DNA from: Phyto melanocephala
Taxonomy: Eukaryota > Arthropoda > Insecta > Diptera > Rhinophoridae
Assembly: GCA_941918925.1 (NCBI GenBank)
Contig: OW799234.1
Location: 64,751,043-64,815,042, forward strand
Direction: 5' to 3'
Length of the DNA: 64,000 nucleotides
A program made the position numbers and the translations under genes. The notes under the pieces were generated by a model. The model was not told where the DNA came from. It made no database searches and saw only the letters and a program-made list of their open reading frames with translations. Numbering within the stretch: position 1 is the stretch's first letter; every line of letters starts with the position of its first letter. Positions 47,644-59,159 of this stretch are shown here, piece after piece.

Positions 47644-47742
47644 TTACTCCGTAATTGGATTCGAAACTAAAATTATTCGAATTTTTATACTTAATACATT
47701 GTAACTTGAAAGCGTTTTCTTTCGAATCGAATTACGGAGTAA
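47644..47742. mobile_element. 99-bp palindromic mini-element
   Basis: TTACTCCGTAATTGGATTCG at the left mirrors CGAATCGAATTACGGAGTAA at the right with one mismatch over about 23 bp. A 50-bp loop lies between. It looks like a very short MITE or a solo hairpin. No second copy is in the window. Confidence 0.55.
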
Positions 47743-49102
47743 TTATCTAGAACCCGAACGATCGCTGTGACTGAAAATTCTACATGTGTTTTGTTATTGT
47801 AACTAAAACCAATTACATGTCCTCTAATTTGCAACGTAAAAGTCTTTGTCTCTGGTCATGCCCAACTTTCTTGTTCTGTTAACTTGAAAAGATAAACATT
47901 GAAGTAATTTTTGCTAATTTCGACTAACATTATTTCTGTGAGCATTTCAACTTAATATTTATTTATATGTACATACACACATACATCTAATACGAGTACG
48001 TATATAAAAATATCTATCATTATAAACTTTGTGAGCGGATCTTTTTGAGATTCATGTTTTATATATATTTTTTTTTATAATTTTTTCTTAACGTGTTTAT
48101 AACTAAAGAAGGAATGGCATGCTAACAAATACAAACATAGTATATGTATAGCAAACAGCCTTTTAAAAGTTGTCTATAAAACCCACCACGTTACATTAGC
48201 ATCCCTGATGCTACTACATACATCATCCATTGGTGCAACAAGAAGAGGCCACGTTGACGACAGCCAAGGCGATGAGTAGTATATGATGAGGTTCATGATG
48301 ATTTGCTACTGTAACTCATCGCTAAAAGGAGTAAAATAGTTTGAAATATTAAAACTACATATTTGTGTTGAGATTTTTTTGATTCGTATGTGTTGTTGCA
48401 CGCATTCAAAAGTGCGTAGTATTAGCACTGCTCTTTGTTACTACTTTCGAAGAAATCATACCAAAACGTTTTATAATTAGCGTTGATGATGTTTTCTCAG
48501 GACAGTTATATGTGTACATAAACATTCTTGTTTCCTTCCTTATTCGTTCTGTTTTGGCTGACTTACTGTTATACATTTGTAGCGCGATTTTCTTTCCTTT
48601 TCTCTCTGTTAGTCTTAAAGTTGTTTTTATTTTTAGGTGAAAACTTGCAAATTTGAAATTATTTGACCATGAAAGTAAGTGTATGGAAATCTTAATTAAG
48701 AAATCTTTAAAATACCTAAGTATGTCTTAACTTTAAGCACTTTTTTTTAACTAGTGCCACCTGTAGTTAGTTTTTTGTAATGGAGCACTAATATTCCACA
48801 TACTTGTCGTACCAACGTGTTTTCATAGATATTTAGCTTCGTTTTTTTTTGTTGCAATTTTATTAATTTAATTTTTGTATTGACATATATTTGTTACAAT
48901 GTGTTGTACAGAATGCCAATTATTAAACGAAAAGTGCTGTCAGTATGAGAAAACTTTATCGAAGAAGTGCATAAAGTAGTCATGCGTGGCGATGGAGGAA
49001 ATGCTTGGTAGAAAGTTAATGAACATTTTATTTTATTTATTATTAAGTTTCTTTATAAAATTTACTATTTATTTTTACTTATTTCTTTTATTTTATTTAC
49101 AG
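47743..49102. other. 3' end of the 23.5-kb Notch intron
   Basis: Unremarkable intronic DNA ending in the splice acceptor TTTATTTTATTTACAG at 49102. Confidence 0.7.
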
Positions 49103-49371
49103 TTGCAGCTCAAAATTTGTTGGTGACTATTGCGAATATCCAAATCCCTGTTTAACGGGTCCGGGTCGTTGTCAAAACGGTGGCACTTGTCAAGTTTCCT
49201 ATCGTAACGATCGTTTGGGCATCTCTTGTATATGCCCTCTTGGTTTTACCGAATCACTGTGTGAAATTAAAGTACCGAATGCTTGTGATTCATCGCCCTG
49301 TCATCATGGCGGCACTTGCAATCTAAAAACATTGGAGGAATACACTTGTGCTTGTGTTAATGGTTATACAG
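49103..49371 (+). CDS. N: Notch exon: end of EGF 1, EGF 2, most of EGF 3
   Basis: A 269-bp exon bounded by TTACAG and GTAATA. Its first base completes the codon split by the previous intron. It then reads CSSKFVGDYCE (end of EGF 1) and NPCLTGPGRCQNGGTCQVSY...GISCICPLGF...LCEI (EGF 2). VPNACDSSPCHHGGTCNLKT, LEEYTCACVNGYTG follows (EGF 3 up to its last cysteine). The order and many fixed residues, especially the LKTLEEYTCAC and CPLGF-ESLCEI blocks, match the N-terminal EGF repeats of fly Notch. Delta, Serrate or Crumbs would not show this run. The reading frame would stop in the intron at 49395, as expected for an internal exon. One base is carried into the next exon. Confidence 0.95.
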
Positions 49372-50130
49372 GTAATATTTTTTTCGAAAAGATTTAAGAA
49401 GAATTTAAAATAAAATATTGAAGAGTTGATACAAATTTTGATTATTTCTTTTTAAAACAAAATATAAATTTTAATAAGTTTTTCATTATCGAAAATTGTC
49501 TGTAATTTTGTAAACAAAAATTATAGCAGGAATACGAGACTTATTTTTATGGCGGTGGCCAAAACTAAAGCAACTGAGATTATACAGCGTTGTTGTAGAA
49601 AACTTGTAAATTTGTCTGTTTTCAATAACACTTTATTAACTTTATTATGTTTTGAACTGGCCACTTAAGATTTACTCAACCATTCCTTGACAAGTTGCAA
49701 AGCATGTTTCATTGTCATATTGGAAAACCCAAACCACAGGCATGTTTTCTTCTGCATAAGGCAGTGTTACATTTTCCAACATATTTTAATAGATAAATCG
49801 ACACATTTTGCATTTATGTATTTGGAATGTTGGTCCAACTCCACACCATTATTAAGCCACCTCTATGTTTTATTTTACTTGAGCAATATTGAGGTACAAG
49901 GCGTCCATTTTTTTTTGTCTTACAGTGAATTTCATTTCAGAGCCTTTTATATTTTATTTAAAATCATTAATTTTTTAAAGTGTTTTAGTAACTAATAAGC
50001 GTCTGTTTCGATAGTTAAATTTACAACAAATACAACAAAAGGAAGGTCCAACTTCGAAATTAATGTAATTTGCTTTTGGTAAAATTAGCGCCGTACGAGT
50101 AGAAGTATTAGCTTTTAAAGCAATGCTATG
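49372..50130. other. Notch intron (3.4 kb), first part
   Basis: The phase-1 intron 49372-52727 begins here. The open frame at 49687-49995 has no recognisable protein pattern; I see no element before the R2 copy at 50131. Confidence 0.65.
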
Positions 50131-50664
50131 TAAAACAAGTAAGAGTGCTTTATTCGGCCCTGCCGAATCTGATAATACCCTTCACCATCATGTACATAGG
50201 TAAAATCCCACATCACATCTTAACCTATATTTCATTTTATACGCCATTTTGCTTTATTATTTCTGACGCCATTCTCGATTTTAAATTTTAGTTGTCTGTA
50301 TTCTACTGGTCAAGCCCTTTCATTTGATACTCATATTGATGGGGTTTAACAATTTTTTTCCGCCATTTTGTTTTAGACCCCATCTTGGATTTTATTTTTT
50401 TTTAATAATTTACTGTATTTTACTGGTCAAGCCCTTTCATTTGATACCAATATTCAGGGTGTTCAAGAAGTAACATTTTAAAATACCAGATTTGACCCGT
50501 ATATAAATTTATTGTGCGCCATTTTGTAGTGGTGGCCATCATGAATTTTAATTTTTTTATAGTGCCTTTATTGCACTACTCAAGTCCTTTCAGATAATAC
50601 CAATATTGACTCTCGGGTATTCAGAAGCTGAAAACCTGGTTTTCATTTGTAAATTTTTGAAATA

Positions 50665-51966
50665 AAGAATGAGATCAGTGAAACCTTAACACACATTTTT
50701 AATTCCACCTTTCTTCATGCACAAAAAATATAACTGTTTACATATGATCAAGTTTGCATTTAAAAACTTGTCAAATTATGTGTACAAAATAATAGCATAA
50801 TCGGATTATTAGTTTGTTTGAAAATGGATTCCGAAGAAAAAGTGCGTGAAAAAATAATAACAATTTTTTTAAAAAATCCCAGTCGTACTTACAAATCTAT
50901 TGCAAATGAGATAAAGGTGTCACGACAAACAGTTTCGCGTGTGATAAAAGTGTATAACGAACGTCGTAGTATTAAAAGGAAAGCTGGAAGTGGAGCTAAA
51001 AAAGGTATAACTGACCCACAGTTAGCTTCAAAGATTGTTAGTCTTCTAAACCAAAATCCCAACCTCTCAAACCGTAAAGCCGCATTAAAAGCAAACTGTT
51101 CCGATTTTTTTGTAAGGAAGGTTAAAAGATATGAAGGCCTTAAGTCCTACAAGGTTCAGAAAGTGCCAGACAGAAATTCGAAGAAAAACTTGGATGCAAA
51201 AAGTCGTGCCAAAGAACTGCTTAGAAATTTTATCAACAAATATGAGTGTTGTATTTTGGATGATGAGACTTACGTTCTTGCCGACTTTTCTCAGCTCCCA
51301 GGGCGAAGTTATTATGTGGCCGATGGAAGAGGTAATGTCGATGACCAATTTAAGTTCCAAAAAAAGACAAAGTTTCCAAAGAAGTACTTAGTTTGGCAAG
51401 CTATATGCACGTGCGGAGAAAGAAGCAGTAAGTTTATTACTACTGGGACTATCAACACTGATATTTACATCAAGGAGTGCTTGCAGAAGAGGTTGCTTCC
51501 ATTCATACGAAAACACTATAAGTCAACATATTTTTGGCCCGACCTAGCGTCGTGTCATTATAGGAAATCTGCAGCAGAATGGTATGAAACAAATAATATA
51601 GTGGTAGTGCCAAAAGAAGCAAATCCACCTAATTGTCCAGAACTAAGGCCCATCGAACGTTACTGGGCTTTAGTCAAAAGAGTGCTGAAGGATACAAAAC
51701 AAGTTGCTAATACTACTAAAATTTTTTCCCAGAAATGGTCTTATTCCAGCAATAAAGTTACTAAGGATACCATCAAAACCCTCATGGTCTCAATTCCGGA
51801 AAAGGTGAAACAGTTCATCAAAAAAAGCTGAATTTTTACAAAAAGCATTAATATTTTAATTTACTGTTATTTTATTGTTAAACCACGCTATTTTCATTAA
51901 AATGGATTATTTCGTTTCAAAGTTATTGCGTTTTATTCGTGTTAGGGTTTTATCGATCTCATTCTT
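50665..51966 (+). mobile_element. Tc1-like DD37E element, apparently intact
   Basis: A 1302-bp element with inverted ends beginning AAGAATGAGATC (similarity over about 28 bp). It is flanked by TA at 50663-50664 and 51967-51968 and contains one uninterrupted transposase gene. All parts needed for an autonomous Tc1/mariner element are visible: ends, target duplication and full-length frame. The insertion site is within an R2 repeat. Confidence 0.92.
50818..51831 (+). CDS. Tc1/mariner-superfamily transposase, DD37E type
   Basis: 337 codons with no internal stop. Transposases of this kind cut the element out at its inverted ends and insert it at TA. Residues about 5-55 form the first HTH (SRQTVSRVIKVYNERRSIKR), followed by the GSGAKKG linker and a second HTH (NPNLSNRKAALKANCSDFFV, about 80-100). 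The catalytic domain shows ILDDETYVL (first Asp, about 143), FWPDLASCHY (second Asp, about 240) and NPPNCPELRPIERYWAL (Glu). By my count 37 residues separate the last two. The basic residues near the start fit nuclear action. A Met at codon 3 (MKMDSEE) is an alternative start. Related broken copies lie at 17200, 35216 and 46153. It is unrelated to the function of the host gene. Activity is inferred from intactness only. Confidence 0.9.
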   Translation: MKMDSEEKVREKIITIFLKNPSRTYKSIANEIKVSRQTVSRVIKVYNERRSIKRKAGSGAKKGITDPQLASKIVSLLNQNPNLSNRKAALKANCSDFFVRKVKRYEGLKSYKVQKVPDRNSKKNLDAKSRAKELLRNFINKYECCILDDETYVLADFSQLPGRSYYVADGRGNVDDQFKFQKKTKFPKKYLVWQAICTCGERSSKFITTGTINTDIYIKECLQKRLLPFIRKHYKSTYFWPDLASCHYRKSAAEWYETNNIVVVPKEANPPNCPELRPIERYWALVKRVLKDTKQVANTTKIFSQKWSYSSNKVTKDTIKTLMVSIPEKVKQFIKKS

Positions 51967-52727
51967 TATATATTTAAAAAAAAATTTTTGCCTATAACTT
52001 TGCCGATTAAAGCACGCATTATCCAAAATTTTTCACGAGTATCTCTAGAGGCATATTATATCTACAAATAGTGACAAAGGTACCTTTAAATTATTGTATG
52101 GCTGAAAAATTTTAATTTTGGTGGCAAAAATATGGGAAAATGCAGAGGCAATAGCGTTTATCTGCTCATATCTCAGAAGGTTATGAGGCGATTTTGCTGA
52201 ATTTCAATAGCGATTCATTTCCGGATATTTCCAAAAGCTTTATACCATACACAGGTCTGAGGAACATGTATATGCCTCTAAAAGTTGATTTCAACCAACA
52301 GACGAACATGACTTAATCGACTCTATTCATAAGCTTTCAGAAAATATATACTTTATGGGGTCGGAAATGAAATTGAAGACATATTACAATTCTTGCTGAG
52401 TATGCTTGGCCCAGTTTACACATAGCAATTCTTTTGTACAAGTTTTTTGTATAATTGTCATAAAATTGCTTAATAAACTTTGACTCTTTATTGAAGTGTA
52501 GTTCAGAAGACAATTATTGTTTTTTTTTATCTCATACGTATTCTTTTTTGTCAGACAAATTGTCATTGTCAGTGTCAGGTTCAAATATTACAAAGTTGCT
52601 AAAACTAAGTAATATTTGGAGCTGGCAATTTTATTTATTTATTATTTTTTATAAAAGATTCTTGGATTTTTTTAATATTTTTATATTTATTTTTATAAAA
52701 ATTTTTTTAATAAATTTTTTTTTGTAG

Positions 52728-52932
52728 GAAAACACTGTGAAACCAAAAATATTTGCGCTACATCACCTTGTCGTAATGGTGGCACCTGTACCTCAGTATC
52801 AGGTGGCACGAGCTACAAATGTATATGCCCGACCGGTTTCAAGGGAAATACTTGTATAGACGATGTCGAAGAATGTAATAATAATCCCTGCAAACATGGC
52901 GGTACCTGCCTTAATACTCATGGCTCCTATCA
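52728..52932 (+). CDS. N: Notch exon: end of EGF 3, EGF 4, start of EGF 5
   Basis: A 205-bp exon between TTTGTAG and GTAAGT. Two bases complete the Gly codon split by the intron, then it reads KHCETKNICATSPCRNGGTC. SVSGGTSYKCICPTGFKGNT, CIDDVEECNNNPCKHGGTCL, NTHGSYQ follow. EGF 4 is complete; the next repeat is broken after SYQ, and two bases (CA) carry over. The -D-V-E-E-C start of the last repeat resembles the calcium-binding EGF consensus. It joins the previous exon in frame. The EGF 11-12 ligand-binding repeats lie further downstream, outside the window. Confidence 0.95.
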
Positions 52933-55930
52933 GTAAGTATTTTCATATTTCTTCATCGTTTTTTTTTTTTGTAAACAATAAGATCCGCCTTTGTTTATTT
53001 GCAAATTTTACTAAATAATTTTGTTTTAACTAAATACCAATGAAACGAAAATCCAAAAGAACATCAAAGAATTTTGTGTAATTAATGGCCATTTAAAAAC
53101 GATTTATCTTGACTCCTCGAATTATCCATATATCTTTTAATTAGCATATCTTTCTTTTGGTGATAATATTTGAATATGAATGAAATTAAAAATAAATAAA
53201 AAAGGGGTTTCATTTAAACAGTTTAAATATACAATTTACTATTAACTATTAAATGTACAAATTTACGGATGAGTTACACAAATGGGTAAGTCAGTCAGAA
53301 GTCAGGATTGTTATAGAATTTGCGTGCTAAGTATTAGAATTAAATTTGTAAACAACAAATGAAAAATATTCAATTGTGCCATGAATTTATATTTTCATGT
53401 TAGATTTTTAAATCGTCAAGTTATAAGGTTGCGAAAACAAATACAACATTGCATAAACAAAAGGATTTTTGTTTTTGATATATGCCAGCAAATAACTTTA
53501 CTTGCTCTATTTTTTCTTATTTTTTTTGTATCTACAAAAATTTTGTTAGAGGTAGGCTGGTAGGAAAGAAGCAGGATCCGCCTCCAACACCTACACTGGG
53601 AGCCCAATATGGTCCTTTGTGTTTTCCTTTGTAAAATTAAGTTTAACAGCTGCAAAATTTTTAAAAGAAAAACTTGACATCAGCGGTAAGATTAACTAAC
53701 TTTTAACGATCCGACCGACAATCGTTGAATTTGTCGACAGTTTGTGTTGTTTGCATAACGATTATGCGATTCACTAAATACTTTTTAACAATACTCGGCA
53801 ACTGTTACATTAAAGTGGCATCTCTGTCAAAAAATTTTCCTAATGCTTAAATTACACGTGACATAACCATAACCATACAAAACAGCTGTTTGAACCAAAA
53901 TTATTAACCAGAATGTTTTTGATTATAGGTGACTAGCCATAACGCCATAGAAAACTAATTGAATTTTGGTTTCTATGGCTACCACTAGTTTACATTAAAT
54001 ATCGTGTAAACATAGCATAACATCACTCCCACAGGTAGTCGCACTATAACCGAGACTGAAACAAAAGGTTTTTGAGTCGGGTATATAGTTTAAGATAAAC
54101 AACAACAAATAATTGTCGTTTAGATAACAATAAAAACTGTTGTTAAAATATGTTACTGAATACCAAATTCGATAATATTGTCGTTTAATTTTTTCTAACG
54201 ATACGATTATCGTTAAAACAAGTAAGTCGCACTACAGGATATAAAAAAACCAAGCAGCTGTTTCTATAAAACTTCCCTATACATTTAAAAATTTCTTTGT
54301 CCTCGTCTATTTGTGGAACATTTGTTGCAAAACTTTTTAAATTTCTTTTAAAATTGCGTTCGTGTTTACTCTGTGACTCTTGGCTCACGAAACTTTTATA
54401 TTCTTGCATCTACATATGTATTTACATATCAGACTACTGAGCGAATCAGCAGGACAAAAGATATGTAATTGTTTGTACGTATGTACAAATGTACGTAAAA
54501 CATTGCACCTCTTTCTGTGTTTAATTTTTATTTTATTACAAACTCTTAAAGTCTTGCAACAAATGACTTAGAATAGCAAAAAACTTTATAACGAAAATGT
54601 AAAGAAATGAGAAAGATATGTATGTAGGAACAGCTGATTCATTAAATGCACAACTTGAATTTTATTATTACAATTTAGAACAATTGATTTGCGAGATTAT
54701 AAACGTATGTATACCGTTTACAAATAAATGAGAACCCTTGAAATTTATAATATATTTTTATAAATTCGTTTTATATTTTATTGAATTTGAAAACTCATGA
54801 ATGTTTAACAAATTGACAATACACAGTAACCAAAACTCACTGAACTAATTTATGGTCCACACACGTAAAGCTTTTTGTTAAAAAAAAAACCGTATATGTA
54901 CATACTATACATATACATATGTATGTACATATGTATTTATATTATTCTGATTATGAACAACTAATTAAAATAAATAAAACATTTTAAATAAATCAAAAAA
55001 ATTCAAATAAATTACCCAAACAAAATTGAATCATCCACAAAAACCGCATTAAATAACTGAAGAAAAAAAAATACAATAGAAACAATAGAACAAATTTATA
55101 TAAAGCTTTAATTAAATCCCAGTTTATTTAGCCACTTGGACATGATCAGACATGTAGCATTAGGTTATGATTACATTCATAACACATCAAAACATAAACA
55201 TTACACAAAGTTAGTTGATTTGTTTAGATTTTGTTTTTTTTTACCGTTTCCGGTGACTTGCAAATACAAAATTTTTAACGTCTTTCTTTTTAAATTACAT
55301 ACATACATACATACTTACCTACATATTTGTTGAGTGTTAAAATACACATGTTAGAGGAACAAACAAAAAAAGTATTGTCGTCGTGTTATCTTGCTGCAAA
55401 AACAGCTACATACACCAACAATGGCAAAACTATAAGAATAATTAGCATATTTAATTTTTTTCTAAAATGAATGTATAAATTTCACATAAATTTTAATTTA
55501 AAAATCTTATCTTTATTTATTTGTTTCTCATTCTTCGAAAAAATGTACAAATGTCAATACAAACAAATTTGTTTGTTATAAATACATACATACTATATTT
55601 GTATGTATGTATGTATCTACATGCATACAATTTACTAATTCTTATATGCATGTACATATTTTTACTTAATTTCTTTCTTTCTTTGGTTACTTATGCTGTA
55701 TGTCATTGCCAATGTCATCTATCTGACGTCTGTGTCATCAGTCTATATCAATATATTATTGTTGTATTTTTTTTTCTGTTGTATCAATTGCCCAATAAAA
55801 TTGTAAATTTATTAAACAGTGACATAATAAAAATCTGAATGTTAATGGTAACAATTGATATTGTTATAAAGACACTCTCACACGACCATGTGAAATGAAG
55901 GGAAATTAAATTAAAACAAAATACTTAAAT
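52933..55930. other. Next Notch intron, first part
   Basis: Phase-2 intron with no acceptor or further EGF exon before the window ends, so it exceeds 11 kb. Small (CATA)n and (TATG)n tracts at 54905-54935, 55298-55320 and 55590-55615. No recognised element. Confidence 0.6.
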
Positions 55931-55934
55931 GTTT

Positions 55935-56787
55935 TTATACCCTTCACACAGTGAACAAGTAACAGTGCTATATTCGGCCGTGCCGAATCTTATATACCCT
56001 TCACAACGTGTAGTCATGCAATAACAATTGTTTGTATCACCATTCATCCCATATAAAATACGTGCATACGTACACGTTAGAATAAATGTGGCATCGAATC
56101 CCAGCTGAGCCAAAAAATTTTTTTTTTATATTTTTATTTTTTTTTTAAATTTTTTTTTTTTATTATTTATTTAATATATTATTTATATTTTTATTATTTT
56201 TTGTAATTTTTTTTGTAATTTTTTTTTTGTTTTATATTTATTATATATATTTTAATTATTTTTTTAAAAAAATTTTTTTTTAAATTTTTTTTTTTTATTT
56301 TTTTTTATTTTTTTATATATTTTTTTTTATTTTTTTTATTTTTTATTTAATATATTATTTATATTTTTATTATTATATATGATTTTTCCAAGCTTGAGAT
56401 CAACTTTTTTAGTTTTTTTATAAAAAAAGAAAAAAATCAAGAAATTTAGACGATATATTTTTATTTTTTTTTAATTTTTTTTTGTTTTATATTTATTATA
56501 TATATTTTAATTATTTTTTAAAAAATTTTTTTTATAAATTTTTTAATATATTTTTTTAATTTTTTTTTAAAATTTTTTTTTATTTTTTTATTTTTTTTTC
56601 TTTTAAGATACATAAGTAAAGTTATAATTTTAAAATGGGTTGTTTTTATATATGTATGTTTTTTATATGTATGTACGTATTTCAGATGGGATGAATGATG
56701 ATACAAACTACTGTTATTGCATGACTACACGTTGTGAAGGGTATATAAGATTCGGCACGGCCGAATATAGCGCTCTTACTTGTTTTT
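55935..56787 (-). mobile_element. R1 repeat with short inverted 5' duplicate (fold-back)
   Basis: A piece of the 3' end (TTATACCCTTCACACAGTG, 55935-55953) is joined to a plus-oriented R1 5' end (AACAAGTAACAGTGC...ATACGT, 55954-56075). That is followed by a minus-oriented R1 5' half (56078-56787: CGAATCCCAGCTGAGCCAAAA, T-rich core, ...CGGCCGAATATAGCGC, TCTTACTTGTTTTT). Two inverted copies of the 5' end thus frame the unit. The T-rich core contains a non-repeat stretch at 56384-56455 (AAGCTTGAGATCAAC). Confidence 0.8.
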
Positions 56788-56789
56788 AA

Positions 56790-57243
56790 TACTTATTTAT
56801 GGATATGTATTTAGCAAAAAAAAAACTATGACAAAGAAGTGATTTTGCATGGGCTCAACCAGTGACAAAGAGATTTAATTTATGTAGTTAAAAGCCCTAA
56901 CGATTTTAACATTAGCGTTGTATTGAATATCATGAGCTTACATGTAATAAGTGCATAGCATCTATTCATATTTGGTTTAAAGCCACCGATGTTTCATGAA
57001 TTGATTTTTTTTTTTGTTTAAATGAATTGTTTAAGATATTTTGCATGATATAGCATAAATTGAAGCACATGATTTATGAAAAATTATTTCGCATTTGAGA
57101 AGTCATTTAGAATGAATGCTTTTGCACTTTTGATTTATACTTAAGTTTCGAAAATGAAATTAAATTTTTGCAATTTTTTTTTGCTGGCTATGTATGACTT
57201 TCTTCAATAACTAAGATTTAATTTCAGAGAAAAAAATATGTTC
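56790..57243. other. Intronic sequence, nothing recognised
   Basis: AT-rich DNA between R1 and the hAT-like element. Confidence 0.5.
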
Positions 57244-57251
57244 CAAAAATG

Positions 57252-57931
57252 CAAGGCATATCCATAAGGTACTCGTGTCCAATCATCTGACTGTTTTTTT
57301 TATGCATTTTATAAGCGTTACCAAGGCATATTCATACAGGTAAATGCAACGGCGAGTTGATACAACAAAGCAACTTTTTAGGGAATTTTTTCTGTCAAGG
57401 CCAATTCGTAAAACAGGGATAGAATAGTTTTTTTATGTTTAATTTAATAAAACTTTATTTAAAAAAGGATATGTGTTTGTGAAGCACATTATAAATGGTG
57501 CCAGAACAAAAAATATACAAAAAAGCACAATTAAGTTAAATGTTTAATTCAGAATCCAAAATCTAATTTTCCATTCCTGCATTAATAAATTAAATCAAGG
57601 AGAATTCAACAAATTTAGACATTGTGTTTCCCCATCATCATGTGCTGATAATTTCACCTGTACGAATTCGCCTTAAGCGTAACCAACTTTTTTAAAAGTC
57701 TAGCCTGCAGTTGTCAAATTTAATTTTTTTTTAATTTTATTATGCAACAAATAATTCGCAATTTCAGTTGGTTTAAAACATTTTAAAAAATACAAAACCA
57801 TAAAAAGTTTTCGCTTTAAATTTTTTTAAAAGTTGTGTGACATATGCCGGCATATATACAAAAACAAAATACATGTGTTTTTTATTGTTGTGTTTGTTGC
57901 CGCGATGCATATACCTTATGGATATGCCTTG
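57252..57931. mobile_element. hAT-like non-autonomous element
   Basis: The inverted ends CAAGGCATATCCATAAGGTA (20 bp, near perfect) are directly flanked by the identical 8-bp CAAAAATG (57244-57251 and 57932-57939). An 8-bp duplication with short inverted repeats is the hallmark of the hAT superfamily. The 680-bp interior has no transposase but repeats GGCATAT motifs near both ends (57329, 57847), possible binding sites. Confidence 0.85.
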
Positions 57932-57939
57932 CAAAAATG

Positions 57940-58555
57940 TTCAATCAAAATAATTGTATCAGTTAGTAAATAGAGTAGTCAAAAACAAAAATTATTTGGC
58001 CTTTAATTTCTGTGGCCAGACATTGTTTTTTAATATTTGTTCTTATCTAAAATCGTATTATTTTTCTACTTTACAAATTACCTTTACAGAGTACATTTAT
58101 TTCGTTACAATATCAAGGTTATGTTAAGAGTCGGTAATTGAAAAGAACCGTAATTCCAAACTCAATTAATATTTCGACTAGCTCAAGAATCGATTCCTTT
58201 CAATGTAATTTCTTAGGAATTTCCATTTTATTACAAGTTAAAGTTCTCATATTTAATATGCCCAAACGCAGGACATTGCATGCTCTACATGTCATTTAAA
58301 TCGGCAATCCCATGCGAGCTAAATGAGTTTTCAGCTGCGTGTAACCGATTTAATACTACATTAGTAAACTTTCTAAGTGCTTCAATTTATCAAGATTTGG
58401 ATCGTCATAGTATGTTCGATACCTTGCCGACATCGATTTGACATCCCACTTTATGACGTGTTTTACCATCACCCAAACTTTTAAGTTCATTTTTGGACCT
58501 TTTGAAAGGGTTAAGCATTTTCAAATGTCATAATATTCAAAAATTATCCGATTTT
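57940..58555. other. Intronic sequence, nothing recognised
   Basis: No element ends or coding similarity seen. Confidence 0.5.
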
Positions 58556-58559
58556 GGAT

Positions 58560-59157
58560 ATGATATGATTTTCACGAAAAGCTTTAGAAAAATCAATCAC
58601 TAATCGGTAAAGTTATAGGACAAATTTTTTGGAAAAAATAATTATTCAAAAGTTTATGAAAATCGATTTTTCATAATCGAGAGAGTCAATATGGGTATCG
58701 ACTTACAGAGGCAGTAGAATGCACTATATTAATTTAAAATCGACGATGGTCGATACTACAAAATGGCGGACAATAAATGTATACATACATATATGGGTCA
58801 AATCTGGTATTTCAATATGTATCTTCTTAAACCCACTTAATGGTATAAAATGAAAGGACATGACCAGTAAAATGCAGTAAACTAAGAAAAAGTAAAAATC
58901 CAAAATGACTTCCTAAATAAAATGGCGGATATATGGGTCAAATATATTAATAATGGCTTTGTCCTCTTCAACCCCCACAATATTGGTATCAAATAAAAGG
59001 ACTTGACTAGTAGGACACAGGTCGCCATGTAAAAAATTCAAAATCAAAGATGCCGTCGGAAATAATAAAGAAGAATCAAGTATAACATAAAATCTAGGCT
59101 AAGCTACGATGTGGTCATTATACCTATGCACACGATGGTGAAGGGTTATCAGATCTT
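58560..59157 (-). mobile_element. R2 repeat, 5' half only
   Basis: Begins within the core (TCACTAATCGGTAAAGTTATAGG). It carries ACAAAATGGCGGACAATAAAT, AAAATGGCGGATATATGG and GATGCCGTCGG units and ends at CACGATGGTGAAGGGTTATC. Both terminal hairpins are lost. Confidence 0.7.
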
Positions 59158-59159
59158 TG

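Larger units (their letters stand above)
50131..52374 (+). mobile_element. R2 repeat split by a Tc1-like element
   Basis: Starts TAAAACAAGTAAGAGTGC with palindrome TTCGGCCCTGCCGAA. Three CGCCATTTTG/CCATCTTGG/GATACCAATAT units follow. It is interrupted at 50665 and resumes at 51967 with TTTGCCTATAACTTTGCCG, the block that directly follows in the uninterrupted copy at 19009. The tail reaches GGGTCGGAAATGAAATTG; the final hairpin is missing. Confidence 0.85.

Noticed and set aside
49687..49995. 102-codon open frame in the 3.4-kb Notch intron
   Set aside because: Hydrophobic chance frame in AT-rich intron; no conserved motif, no splice or start context.
49103..52932. EGF exons belonging to Delta, Serrate or Crumbs
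   Set aside because: The order and specific residues (LKTLEEYTCAC, VPNACD, CETKN, NTHGSYQ) match Notch EGF 1-4, not those genes.
53416..53655. Overlapping frames near a GGATCCGCCTCCAACACC stretch
   Set aside because: Slightly GC-richer but no protein family recognised on either strand.
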